DNA from: G965205725 sp965205725
GTDB lineage: Bacteria > Pseudomonadota > Gammaproteobacteria > Pseudomonadales > Halieaceae
Direction: 5' to 3'
Length of the DNA stretch: 64,000 bases
Assembly (NCBI GenBank): GCA_965205725.1
Contig: OZ242189.1
Location: 2,480,001 to 2,544,000, forward strand
The notes beneath the pieces were generated by a model. It was not told the DNA's origin. It saw only the letters and a program-made list of their open reading frames with translations, and made no database searches. Numbering within the stretch: the stretch's first letter is position 1; the number at the start of each line of letters is the position of its first letter. The position numbers were made by a program, and so were the translations under genes. This document shows positions 27,941 through 36,949 of the stretch, one piece after another.

Positions 27941-27967
27941 CATGGAGTGTATAAACTGTGCTCCATG
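27941..27967. promoter_or_regulatory. inverted repeat between uvrD and jetA, possible operator
   Basis: CATGGAG (27941-27947) and CTCCATG (27961-27967) are perfect inverted half-sites around a 13-bp AT-rich centre that contains TATAAA. It lies 49-75 bp upstream of uvrD and about 140 bp upstream of jetA. It does not match the CTG-N10-CAG LexA pattern. Could be an operator or a stem-loop. Confidence 0.45.
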
Positions 27968-28108
27968 CGCCGATGCCTTCGCAGCACTTTACAGAAAACA
28001 GCCCCCAATTCGCCCGCGCAGACATTAACCCAACCAACCCGCAGGGGGACAGCGCTGTTCCCCCTGACTATTTACCTGTAGTTCGCCGCGCCCTATCATG
28101 GCCGCCCT

Positions 28109-29608
28109 ATGGACGATTTTTCGAGCAAAGACCTGAGCGCCGCTTTAATTGCGCAACGCCAACAGCATCCTGCATGGCAGCTATTAGCGTCTCGGCGGGC
28201 GCCGTTGGTGCTGAGCTGCCTCAAGCCGCTGCACGACGTCAACCACGAAGGTATTGCAGTAGAAGACGCCGAGCAAAATTTACTTCAGATGCTGGCCGAG
28301 CACGTCAACAGTGATGAGTATCAAATTGAGGGTGACAACTTGCGAGCCACCGCGCGCAAAGAGCTGCGCGAGTGGATCAAGCGCAAGCTGATTGTGGAGC
28401 GCGATGGTCGCATCATCGCCACCGACGCTTTATTGCAAGCACTGCAATTTGTTGACGGCCTGCAGGATCGTGTGATGACATCAACCGCATCGCGTTTGGC
28501 AACGGTACAGCGCGAAATCGAATCTCTGGAGACTCGGCTCAATCCAAATGCGCAAAGCCGCGTTAGTCATATCCAGCAAAAAATACAAGACCTGGAGGAA
28601 GAACTGCGGCGTGCCGAGGGTGGCGACATCGAAGTACTTGCAGGCCGCAAGGCCGTTGAAGGCATTCGTGAGGTGTATACATTAGCGATGAGTTTACGGG
28701 CCGATTTCCGTCGTGTTGAAGATTCCTATCGCTCAGCCGACCGTGAATTACGTCACTCCATTATCGGTGATCAGTACCACCGTGGCGAGATCGTTGACAA
28801 GCTGCTTGACAGCCACGACGACTTGATCGAAACGCAGGAAGGTCAGGTATTTCACGGTTTTCACGAACAATTAAATCAGTCAACCGAGCTGGTGAACATG
28901 CGGCATCAACTTCGTTATATCGTCAAAAATTCGGCCAGCCGCGAGGCGTTGAACGCTCATCAACTGTCAGAGCTGCGTTGGTTGGTCGCGAGCCTGGTGC
29001 GCGAATCGCGGCGGGTATTGCAAGCCAGGGCCCGTAGCGAACGCGATGTTAAAGGCTTTCTCAAAACCGGGCTGGCAGCCGAACATCATCGGGTAGGTGA
29101 ATTACTCAATGCCATTTTGGAGGAAGCGGTCAATCTTGACTGGAGTAAAAATGCAGTGCGCAGGGTGCCGTCGAACTTGCCGCCAGTGGGCATTTCCATG
29201 GCCAATCTGCCATTAATAGAGCGCCTGCGTTACAGTGCGGTTGACGAGGATGCGGCAAATCCACTCCAACTGCTTGAGCAACGTGTTGACCTTGACGACA
29301 TCGGCGACGAATTCTGGAACACTTTTGACACACTCGACCAGTATGCCTTGGTAGAAATCACCCTGTCGGCACTGGAGCAGCACGGCGGTGAGGTTGGTTT
29401 GGCAGAGCTGTGCGATTTGCTGCCGCCAAGCCATGACCTCGAAACATTGAGCATTTGGCTCGCGATGGCACGCGACGTTGAGCTGCCAATACAAAACGAA
29501 AACCAGAGCATTGAGTTGACTGATCAACACGGTAAAAAACTGCGTTTTCAGGTACCACTGGTGTATTTATCGGCCGCAGCCTTTCGTGACTATGAGTGGC
29601 TGCATTAA
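28109..29608 (+). CDS. jetA: Wadjet JetA / MksF-like kleisin (DUF3375)
   Basis: First gene of a four-gene SMC-like plasmid-restriction operon. DUF3375 proteins are the kleisin-like (MukF-type) subunit bridging the SMC heads. 499 residues; N-terminal winged-helix-like region (DNLRATARKELREWIKRKLI), central coiled-coil stretches (about residues 125-180), and a C-terminal winged-helix region ending VPLVYLSAAAFRDYEW. ATG at 28109 without a clear ribosome-binding site. Its stop overlaps the jetB ATG as TAATG. Confidence 0.85.
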   Translation: MDDFSSKDLSAALIAQRQQHPAWQLLASRRAPLVLSCLKPLHDVNHEGIAVEDAEQNLLQMLAEHVNSDEYQIEGDNLRATARKELREWIKRKLIVERDGRIIATDALLQALQFVDGLQDRVMTSTASRLATVQREIESLETRLNPNAQSRVSHIQQKIQDLEEELRRAEGGDIEVLAGRKAVEGIREVYTLAMSLRADFRRVEDSYRSADRELRHSIIGDQYHRGEIVDKLLDSHDDLIETQEGQVFHGFHEQLNQSTELVNMRHQLRYIVKNSASREALNAHQLSELRWLVASLVRESRRVLQARARSERDVKGFLKTGLAAEHHRVGELLNAILEEAVNLDWSKNAVRRVPSNLPPVGISMANLPLIERLRYSAVDEDAANPLQLLEQRVDLDDIGDEFWNTFDTLDQYALVEITLSALEQHGGEVGLAELCDLLPPSHDLETLSIWLAMARDVELPIQNENQSIELTDQHGKKLRFQVPLVYLSAAAFRDYEWLH

Positions 29609-30372
29609 TGGATAGTGGACGCGGCGATATGGCCTCGGACAATACAGACCGCAAGGAAGCTGAGCTAGGTCGCTCTGCTGTGGGGGAGAGCCTAAGCGCC
29701 TCATCTTCCGTGCAATACACGGCAGGCGACAGCAAGCAAGCCACGCAGGAATTACTCAGGTTGGGGCATTTAACAGCCGAGTTGAAACCGCAGCTATACC
29801 GCAACTGTGTAGCGAAACAGAGCGAGATCAACCGCATTCTCGAACCGCTGGACCTACAGCTCAAAATTGACGACGTGCGTGGCATTGCCTACCTGTCGGT
29901 TGTACGCAGCCTCAACCATTCAGGTGGCATCGCAACAGAGACAGCCGACGATCAAGAGGATTTATGGACGCACCCGCTGATTCGCCGACAACGCCTAACT
30001 CTGGAGCAATCGCTTTTACTCGCCATTTTGCGGCAACACTACGTGGTGCACGAACAGGAGGCTGGCCTGGGTGCCGCCAATGCCCGCGTTTCGCTGGACG
30101 AATTACTGCCGCAACTTCGCCTGTATCTGGGTGACAGTGGCAGCGATAGCCGCGATCTGAAACGGCTGCGCAACTTACTGGAAAACTTGCGCAGTCACGG
30201 CGTGGTGTCTGAGCCCGATGGCCACGGCAACGTCGTAATCAAGCCCTTGATTACCCACCTGGCCAACCCTGAAACCTTACAGGCATTGCTGCAGCAATTT
30301 ACCCGCATGAGTAGACCTGACCAGGCCGCAACCGGGCAAGATGAAAATACGGCTTCCGGGAACGACCCGTGA
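29608..30372 (+). CDS. jetB: Wadjet JetB / MksE-like kleisin-associated subunit (DUF4194)
   Basis: MukE-type partner of JetA, 254 residues from the ATG at 29608 (TAATG overlap with jetA; an in-frame GTG 12 bp upstream is an alternative). The polar, Ser-rich first ~45 residues are low complexity; the winged-helix DUF4194 core follows (CVAKQSEINRILEPLDLQLKIDDVRGIAYLSV, then LTLEQSLLLAILRQHYVVHE, VSLDELLPQL and a C-terminal LLENLRSHGVV helix). The stop overlaps the jetC GTG. Identification rests on order and size as much as on motifs. Confidence 0.8.
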   Translation: MDSGRGDMASDNTDRKEAELGRSAVGESLSASSSVQYTAGDSKQATQELLRLGHLTAELKPQLYRNCVAKQSEINRILEPLDLQLKIDDVRGIAYLSVVRSLNHSGGIATETADDQEDLWTHPLIRRQRLTLEQSLLLAILRQHYVVHEQEAGLGAANARVSLDELLPQLRLYLGDSGSDSRDLKRLRNLLENLRSHGVVSEPDGHGNVVIKPLITHLANPETLQALLQQFTRMSRPDQAATGQDENTASGNDP

Positions 30373-33300
30373 ACAGTCGGCAAAAGGCGCATCAACACCA
30401 GTTGCAGCGCGGCATTCCAGGCGTGGGTGATCTGGCTCAGCCGTTCATTTTGCAGAACCTCGAACTATACAATTGGGGCCCGTTCGGCGGTCGGCACTGC
30501 GCCCATATAGACGCTCGAGGCACTGCCATCATTGGCCCAACCGGTAGCGGCAAAACCACCCTGGTAGACGCGCTGATGACGCTGCTCACCGCCCTGCCCC
30601 GTTATAACCTCGCATCTACTGGTGGCCATGAAAGTGACCGCGATCTGATTTCATATGTTCGCGGCGTTACCGGGGCTGGCAACGAGAGTGGCGACAATAG
30701 CCACATAAGCCGTAGTAGCAAAACCGTTAGCGGTATTGCCGCTGAATTTGGCAATCAGACGCAACAACGCATTCAACTGGCGGCGATACTCTGGGTAGAC
30801 AGCGCCAGCTTCGCTGCCAGCGACCGGAAAGACTTGTGGCTTATCAATGAACGCGACGACCAGGCATTACAGAACTGGCTGCTGCTGCACAACGAAGGTG
30901 GGGCCAGAGCGCTGAAGCAATTTGTTCGCGAAACACCAGGCTTGCGTGTTTTTGACACTAAAAAGGCCTATTTGGCTGAAGTGCGACAATTTTTTGAAGT
31001 CGGCGAAAACGCATTTGCGCTGCTTAATCGGGCATCCGGTTTGAAGCAACTGAACAGCGTGGATGATATTTTCCGCGAATTGGTGCTTGACGACTATTCG
31101 ACGTTTGGCCGCGCCGCTGAAGTTACACAGGAATTTGACGATCTGGCCGCTATTCACGCCGAACTCGAAACGGCGCGACGGCAACTTCTGGCTTTACAGC
31201 CGATCCAGATCCAACAACAAAAGCACGACAAGGTCGACCGTAAGCTGCAGGTATTGCGTAAGCTACTGAAACTATTGCCGGTATACTTTGCCATCCAGGC
31301 GCAATCACTGTGGCGGCAGCGGGTGCAAGCACTTGACGCCGAGAACCAAAGTTGTAAAGCCAGTATTGATACGGTTGAACGACAGCACGCCGCGCGTGTA
31401 CTGGAGGCCGATACACTCAAGCAGGTGTACCTGGAAATGGGTGGCAACACGATTGAGCAGCTAGAGGAGCAGATTGCCACGCAACAGGAATTAACCCGCG
31501 AACGGCAGCGCAATGCGGATGATTATGCACGGCTGGCAGTCTCGCTGAATATCGACCCTGACCTTACCGAAGCGGCCTTCCTGCACAGCAAACAGGCAGC
31601 CACCGAGCAAATCGGAGCGCTGCAAAATCAAACCGACGAGCAGCGCGACGCCGTGTATAAGATCGGCGCAGAGAAGGCCGAACTACAGAAACACACCCGT
31701 GAACTTGGCGAAGAGATCGACAAAATCAAGGCGCGACCAGGGTCAAATATTCCCAGTCGGTTCCAGGATTTTCGAGCTGATTTAGCCGCGGCCCTCGGTG
31801 TAGATGATCCCGCACTGCCCTTTGTAGCGGAACTCATCGAAGTAAAGGCAGAGCAACAGAATTGGCGTGGTGCGATTGAACGCGCCCTGGGTGGCCATCG
31901 GTTGCGGGTACTGGTGCCAGCAACAAGTATGGTCGCAGCGCTGCAATGGGTGAACAGCCGCGACAATAAACTGCATGTGCGTTTGCTGGAAGCCAAAGTG
32001 CAAGTACAACAAAGCAACTTTATGGGCGACGGCTTCACCCGTAAACTGAACTTCAAACCTCACGCCTTGCGCGAACCATTGAAATCCTTTTTGGCGAGCA
32101 TAGACCGACACTGTGTGCCCAGCAGCGAAGCACTGCGCACTATGGCCCACGCCATGACCGAGCAAGGTTTGATGTCGGGTACACCGGGCAGATTTGAAAA
32201 ACAGGATCAGCAGGCCTTGAACCAGGGTTGGCTTACCGGCTTTGACAACAAAGACAGCCTCGACGCTGTGCGTCAACAATTGGCCGAGCAGCAGTCTCGC
32301 CAGGCCAATGTAGAGACACAGTGGCAGGCCAGATCCCGAGAAATGCGGGAACTGGAACAGCGACAGAACCAACTGCAATTACTGGTCAGTCTGGAATTCG
32401 AGCGTATTGACTTGCCTGCCGCACAGCAAAAACTCGAGCTGCTCAACCAGCGTCTGGCCACACTGACCCGTGCAGGCTCAAACGTGGCCAAAGCGCAAGC
32501 CGATTACAAAGCCGTGGAGAGCATTATCACTGCGCTTGACGGGGAGCGGCGTGACTTGCTCGGCAAATCGGGCCGCCTGGAAGAAAAGTGGCGCACCGCG
32601 AACGCCTCGCACCAGCAAGCCGTTGAACTGGTCGGCGATGGGCTAAATGACGAACAACTGGGCTTTGCGGAACAACACCTCGCCGACGTGTTGCCCAGCA
32701 GCATCGACCAATTGGCGGTGCAGGAAAGGCAAGTGCGAGATCGACTGGAAGGTTTGCGCGACAAACAAGCCTCGCGACTGGACGATATCAGCAAAACCAT
32801 GGTGCGGCTGATGCACCGCGCCAGGGAAGTGGATACGGGCGCCTTGAATGAGGCAGGAACTGATCTGCGCGATACGCCTGTGTATCTTGAGCGTATGCAA
32901 GTGCTGACTGAAGAGGCCCTGCCGGAAAAGCTGCAGCGCTTTTTGGCTTATCTGAACCGTTCATCTGACCAGGGTGTTACGCAACTCCTGGCCGATATTG
33001 ATAATGAAGTGGGCATTATTGAAGACCGCATCAACGATCTGAACATGACCTTGCGCAGGGTAGATTTTCAGCGGGATCGTTATTTGCAACTGGAGCCCAG
33101 ACGCATAGTGCATGACTTGCTGTCTACGCTGCAAAAAGCCCAGCGTCATTTGCGCGCGGCGGCCCTCGCAGATGACGACGGTGAGAGCCATTACCGGGCG
33201 CTGGAAACGGTGGTTACTATTTTGCGTGACGCTGCGTCAAACCGCCGAACGCTGGGCAGTCGCGCGCTACTAGACCCGCGCTATCGCCTGCATTTCGCCG

Positions 33301-33698
33301 TGTCTGTATTGGATCGGGAGAGTGGCGCTCTGATAGAAACTCGCACCGGTTCACAGGGCGGTAGCGGCGGAGAGAAAGAAATTATCGCCAGCTATATTCT
33401 AACTGCTTCACTTAGCTACGCGCTGTGTCCACCGGGTGCATTGCTGCCACTGTTTGGCACCATCGTGCTTGATGAGGCCTTCTCTAAAAGCTCGCAAGCT
33501 GTAGCCGGGCGCATCATTTCGGCCCTGCGTGAATTTGGCTTGCATCCACTGTTCGTCACACCCAACAAGGAAATGCGTTTGCTGCGAGATCATACTCGCT
33601 CGGCGATATTGGTCCATCGTAAAGGCGTGCAGTCGACCCTGACGTCACTGAGCTGGGAAGAGCTTCAAGCGCAGGCCAAACGCCAGCTCGGCAAATAG
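30369..33698 (+). CDS. jetC: Wadjet JetC / MksB-like SMC ATPase
   Basis: Large SMC-like motor, 1,109 residues. The N-terminal head begins LQNLELYNWGPFGG with Walker A GPTGSGKT at residues 56-63. Two long coiled-coil arms (about residues 250-480 and 640-900) flank a hinge-like globular part (RFQDFRADLAAALGV... ALGGHRLRVLVPATSM). The C-terminal head carries the signature GSQGGSGGEKEIIASY near residue 997 and Walker B GTIVLDEAFSKSS near residue 1034. In type I Wadjet the complex extrudes plasmid DNA loops before cleavage. GTG start, GTGA overlap with jetB. Confidence 0.92.
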   Translation: MNSRQKAHQHQLQRGIPGVGDLAQPFILQNLELYNWGPFGGRHCAHIDARGTAIIGPTGSGKTTLVDALMTLLTALPRYNLASTGGHESDRDLISYVRGVTGAGNESGDNSHISRSSKTVSGIAAEFGNQTQQRIQLAAILWVDSASFAASDRKDLWLINERDDQALQNWLLLHNEGGARALKQFVRETPGLRVFDTKKAYLAEVRQFFEVGENAFALLNRASGLKQLNSVDDIFRELVLDDYSTFGRAAEVTQEFDDLAAIHAELETARRQLLALQPIQIQQQKHDKVDRKLQVLRKLLKLLPVYFAIQAQSLWRQRVQALDAENQSCKASIDTVERQHAARVLEADTLKQVYLEMGGNTIEQLEEQIATQQELTRERQRNADDYARLAVSLNIDPDLTEAAFLHSKQAATEQIGALQNQTDEQRDAVYKIGAEKAELQKHTRELGEEIDKIKARPGSNIPSRFQDFRADLAAALGVDDPALPFVAELIEVKAEQQNWRGAIERALGGHRLRVLVPATSMVAALQWVNSRDNKLHVRLLEAKVQVQQSNFMGDGFTRKLNFKPHALREPLKSFLASIDRHCVPSSEALRTMAHAMTEQGLMSGTPGRFEKQDQQALNQGWLTGFDNKDSLDAVRQQLAEQQSRQANVETQWQARSREMRELEQRQNQLQLLVSLEFERIDLPAAQQKLELLNQRLATLTRAGSNVAKAQADYKAVESIITALDGERRDLLGKSGRLEEKWRTANASHQQAVELVGDGLNDEQLGFAEQHLADVLPSSIDQLAVQERQVRDRLEGLRDKQASRLDDISKTMVRLMHRAREVDTGALNEAGTDLRDTPVYLERMQVLTEEALPEKLQRFLAYLNRSSDQGVTQLLADIDNEVGIIEDRINDLNMTLRRVDFQRDRYLQLEPRRIVHDLLSTLQKAQRHLRAAALADDDGESHYRALETVVTILRDAASNRRTLGSRALLDPRYRLHFAVSVLDRESGALIETRTGSQGGSGGEKEIIASYILTASLSYALCPPGALLPLFGTIVLDEAFSKSSQAVAGRIISALREFGLHPLFVTPNKEMRLLRDHTRSAILVHRKGVQSTLTSLSWEELQAQAKRQLGK

Positions 33699-33707
33699 AA
33701 ATCAGGC

Positions 33708-34853
33708 ATGTACAGCCCCGAGCAATTAAGCAACAAGCTGCTTCGCCAGTGGCACGATGGTGATCTAAGAGACAAGCGCTTGTTGCAGCCTGATAACTGG
33801 CCACTGCACGTTTCTATTGGCAAACCGAGCGCAACAGACATTAGCCGGAATCTGGCCGACGTGCGCAGGCATGTTCAACAGTGGCGCGCGATAAGCATTG
33901 GCACCGTACAGTGGAGCGCAGTTCGCTACCGCGCTACTGGTGAATCGGTACAGGTACCAAGGCGTTGGACGCTGCGAAATCCGGGTGAATGGGTTGCCGC
34001 AACGCACAATAAATCAGTGGTACATGAGTTTGAGTTACTGACCGATGTGCTGGAACAGGTGCCCGCTGAATTTCATCAAACTCTTGTACGCCAGCGACAC
34101 CTGTACAAAAATATGGCTGAGACCGAGATACTGCAAACTTGCACACTGGCCAGCGCTTTAAAGCCCGGCATAGCCGAGGGAGCGCCTTTGCGCAGCCTGT
34201 CACTGACGGGCATCGATAGTAAATTTTTTGAGCGCAATCGCACGTTTCTTACCCGGCTGCTTGATATTCGCTTTGCGGGCGTGGTCAGCGAAATGGGCCT
34301 GCCCGCATTTCTTGGTGCTGCGCGTGATAACGACCACTGGCTTCTGTTAGCAGACCTTGACGGCACACTTCTGCCCTTCGAACAGTGCCGACTGCGGGAC
34401 TCAGAGCTGCAACAGAGCATACCAGGCGCGGCTAATTATCTTATTATTGAGAATGAAAATTGCCTGCATTTGTTGCCACCGTTACCTGATACGCTAGCTA
34501 TTCTCGGCGCCGGATTGAATTTGGCGTGGCTGAGAAGCCCCGCACTACAGGATAAAAACATTGCCTATTGGGGCGACATCGACACCTGGGGTCTGTTGAT
34601 GTTGGGGCGAGCAAGAGCGATGCGCCCACACTTAAGTGCGCTGATGATGACCGAGGACATTTTTGATTGCTATGGGTCAGCGGCGGTCATTGAAGATACG
34701 CCCGCATCAAGCGACCTGCCAGAGAATTTGACAGCGCAGGAGCAGGCGCTGTACACGCGACTACTCGGCGTTGAACGGGGGCGGCTTGAGCAGGAGTTTT
34801 TGCCGAAATCGTTGGTTTGTGAACGCGTTTGCGCTTGGCGAGATTCACTGTGA
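33708..34853 (+). CDS. jetD: Wadjet JetD / MksG nuclease (DUF3322-DUF2220, Toprim fold)
   Basis: Topoisomerase-VI-A-like nuclease that cleaves the DNA held by JetABC. The N-terminal DUF3322 part begins MYSPEQLSNKLLRQW and contains WTLRNPGEWV; the C-terminal Toprim-like part has YLIIENENCLHLLPPLPDT and IAYWGDIDTWGLLML (acidic metal-binding residues near 287-291). 381 residues, 9 bp after jetC. All four subunits are full length with key motifs intact, so the system is predicted to be functional. Confidence 0.87.
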   Translation: MYSPEQLSNKLLRQWHDGDLRDKRLLQPDNWPLHVSIGKPSATDISRNLADVRRHVQQWRAISIGTVQWSAVRYRATGESVQVPRRWTLRNPGEWVAATHNKSVVHEFELLTDVLEQVPAEFHQTLVRQRHLYKNMAETEILQTCTLASALKPGIAEGAPLRSLSLTGIDSKFFERNRTFLTRLLDIRFAGVVSEMGLPAFLGAARDNDHWLLLADLDGTLLPFEQCRLRDSELQQSIPGAANYLIIENENCLHLLPPLPDTLAILGAGLNLAWLRSPALQDKNIAYWGDIDTWGLLMLGRARAMRPHLSALMMTEDIFDCYGSAAVIEDTPASSDLPENLTAQEQALYTRLLGVERGRLEQEFLPKSLVCERVCAWRDSL

Positions 34854-35020
34854 AACTCATCACACTCGGTTCACCCCCCGGCTACAAAATGCCTAGCCAT
34901 TGCGAAATTGGCTCGCTTACAACCTGGATAAACCCGTACTGACGGGCACCTCAAGAAGTTTTGGAGCGCTGCCTTTTTTGTGCTATACAGCGCCCAGTCT
35001 CGAATGACACGAACCCACAC

Positions 35021-35848
35021 ATGAACATCCATATAGAACCTGTCAGCGGCAATATCGGCGCTGAGATTGCTGGCGTCGATTTGTCCAGGCCTATCAGCGA
35101 CTCATTATTCGCAGATATCCGCCAGGCATTGATGAAATATCAGGTTCTGTTTTTCCGCGATCAGAGGATTGAGCCCATCCACCAAAAAGCACTTGCTGAC
35201 CGGTTTGGCCCACTCCAGCAACACCCGGCCTACGCCACAATTGAGGGCTTTCCGGCTATCGCTATTCTGGAGAGTACAGCCGATCAACCGACCAAAATAG
35301 AGAAGTGGCATACCGACATGACTTTTCGGGCCCACCCGCCCCTGGCAACCATGCTCCGATCACGGATTATTCCTGAATTTGGCGGTGATACGCTGTATGC
35401 GAGTATGACCGCCGCCTACCAGGGCCTGTCGCCATCCATGCAACACATGCTCGACAGCCTTGTCGCCGTACACGATTTTGCTTACGGCTTCAAAGAAAGC
35501 CTGGCTGAGCCGGGCGGTACAGAGCGGCTACAGCAAGCGGTTGCAGATTATCCGCCGACGCAACATCCGGTGATCCGCACCCACCCCGAGAGCGGTAAAA
35601 AGCTTATTTTTGTGAACGAACTATTCACAACACACATATGCGGCATACCCTCTAGCGAGAGTGAATGTTTACTTTCATTTTTGTTCAAACACATCCAGCT
35701 CCCTGAGTACTGCTGCCGTTTTAGATGGAGCGAGAACGCCCTGGCACTCTGGGACAACCGCAGTACCCAGCACAAACCCGTCAACGATTATTTTCCCGCT
35801 CACCGGCGCATGGAGCGCATTACAATAGATGGCGATAAGCCGTATTAG
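35021..35848 (+). CDS. TauD/TfdA family 2-oxoglutarate-dependent dioxygenase
   Basis: Fe(II)/2-oxoglutarate dioxygenase that hydroxylates and often releases sulfite or another group from its substrate. Starts MNIHIEPVSGNIGAEIAGVDL, with VLFFRDQ, the metal ligands in WHTDMTF (His97, Asp99), and a C-terminal LWDNRSTQHKPVNDYFPAHRRMERITIDGD segment containing the distal His and the 2-OG Arg. 275 residues from the ATG at 35021; an in-frame start 60 bp upstream is less likely. No sulfonate transporter lies nearby, so taurine is not assured as substrate. Confidence 0.88.
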   Translation: MNIHIEPVSGNIGAEIAGVDLSRPISDSLFADIRQALMKYQVLFFRDQRIEPIHQKALADRFGPLQQHPAYATIEGFPAIAILESTADQPTKIEKWHTDMTFRAHPPLATMLRSRIIPEFGGDTLYASMTAAYQGLSPSMQHMLDSLVAVHDFAYGFKESLAEPGGTERLQQAVADYPPTQHPVIRTHPESGKKLIFVNELFTTHICGIPSSESECLLSFLFKHIQLPEYCCRFRWSENALALWDNRSTQHKPVNDYFPAHRRMERITIDGDKPY

Positions 35849-35859
35849 CTGGAGGCCGC

Positions 35860-36072
35860 ATGGTCAGTCCCAGCTTTGCAACAGGTTTGTTTTCACTGCT
35901 CAGCCTGGGTGTAGCCGGAGCACTGACTGGTGGTCAGCCAGCACTGGATTACCTGTGGGCGCGAAGCCCGATACTGGAGCCGGCAGAATCCACAACCGAG
36001 GCCGCCATCGCCGGCACCATTAACGATATGAGACCTTTGCACGAAAGCCATTTCACCTGCATGCTGCGTTAA
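35860..36072 (+). CDS. small hydrophobic protein, 3' end formed by a MITE
   Basis: Seventy codons starting ATG with GGAGG 6 nt upstream. The first 30 residues are hydrophobic (FATGLFSLLSLGVAGALTGG), like a signal anchor. From MRPLHESHF onward (codon 57) the codons are those of the inverted repeat and body of MITE copy B, so the original end is probably lost. Not recognised. Eleven bp after the TauD-like gene and possibly cotranscribed. Confidence 0.4.
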   Translation: MVSPSFATGLFSLLSLGVAGALTGGQPALDYLWARSPILEPAESTTEAAIAGTINDMRPLHESHFTCMLR

Positions 36073-36218
36073 AATCGTACTCAATCGGTCATTTATAAGC
36101 ATAAACTCCCTCATTCCGTGCGTTTTTGCCTTGCCTGAAAGTGAAATCATCTTCCGTGCAAAGGTCTCGATATGAATGCTTTTCCGCAGTAGAACAATGT
36201 TAAGTCCGACAAGCTCCT
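36030..36218. mobile_element. MITE-like element, copy B (inner element plus one outer arm)
   Basis: The inner element runs from GAGACCTTTGCACG (36030) to CGTGCAAAGGTCTC (ending 36168), 139 bp, with a perfect 5-bp target duplication GATAT on both sides. It is followed by one arm of the outer element ending in the complement of AGGAGCTTGTCGGACTTAA at 36218. The other outer arm is missing. It lies between a plus-strand small ORF and the convergent amidotransferase gene. Confidence 0.85.
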
Positions 36219-36219
36219 G

Positions 36220-36921
36220 CTAGACGAGGAAAAAATTCACGATCCACTGCGCCACGCGCTCTCGGTCCACATCCTGGCTAAGAGATTCCACCCCGGTCCG
36301 GTAGTTGTCTTCGCCGATCATCTCGCGGCGAATATTGAGCAGGGTCTCTGAATAGCGATGAACAAACTCGGGATGACCTTGAAAGGTAAGAATATGCTGG
36401 CCGAGCTGAGTCACAGCATGTTCGCAAAAATCACTCCCCGCCAACACCTCGGAGCCCGGCGCCAACTCCACAACCTGATCCTGGTGGCTCACTAATAGCT
36501 TAAAGTCATTGTCTGCTCCGTCGTGCCAATCGGGTTGGCTGCTAAAACTGGCACCGTGTACGCCTACGCCCCAGCCTTTATCAGACTTTTCAGTTTTGCC
36601 GCCCAGCGCGTGGGCCACCATCTGATGACCAAAACATATGCCAACAAACTTCTTTTTCGCAGCGTGCAGCCGCTTAACAAAGTCTGCGAGAGCGTGAATC
36701 CACTCCTTCTCTTCGTATACACTGGACTTACTGCCCGTTATCAAATAGCCATCAACTTCGTCGATATCTTGTGGCAACTCTCCCAATTCAGCATCGTAGA
36801 CAACAAACTCCAGATCGGGGTCAGCCGCCGCTAACAGTGCGACAAACATATCCGGATATTCTCCAAACTCTTCCACCAACTCTTGGCGGACGCTGTCAGT
36901 TTTTAAAATTCCTATTCGCAT
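36220..36921 (-). CDS. class I glutamine amidotransferase-like protein
   Basis: Type 1 glutamine amidotransferase domain: nucleophile elbow VGICFGHQ with Cys96, and the His/Glu pair in TFQGHPEF near the C-terminus. DGYLITGSKSSVYEEKEWI is typical of the GMP-synthase-like stand-alone subgroup, some members of which are gamma-glutamyl hydrolases or transferases for polyamines. 233 residues from the ATG at 36921, which has AAGGAG upstream; longer frames to 37089 overlap the divergent symporter gene. The stop abuts MITE copy B by two bases. Confidence 0.85.
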   Translation of the reverse strand: MRIGILKTDSVRQELVEEFGEYPDMFVALLAAADPDLEFVVYDAELGELPQDIDEVDGYLITGSKSSVYEEKEWIHALADFVKRLHAAKKKFVGICFGHQMVAHALGGKTEKSDKGWGVGVHGASFSSQPDWHDGADNDFKLLVSHQDQVVELAPGSEVLAGSDFCEHAVTQLGQHILTFQGHPEFVHRYSETLLNIRREMIGEDNYRTGVESLSQDVDRERVAQWIVNFFLV

Positions 36922-36949
36922 TGCCCTGAACTCCTTTATAGAATGCGGC

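Noticed and set aside
27935..27955. TTGACA and TATAAA as a sigma-70 promoter for jetA
   Set aside because: The spacing is only 9 bp, far below 16-18, so these hexamers cannot work together.
27941..27967. LexA box upstream of uvrD
   Set aside because: No CTG-N10-CAG match; the central sequence differs at key positions.
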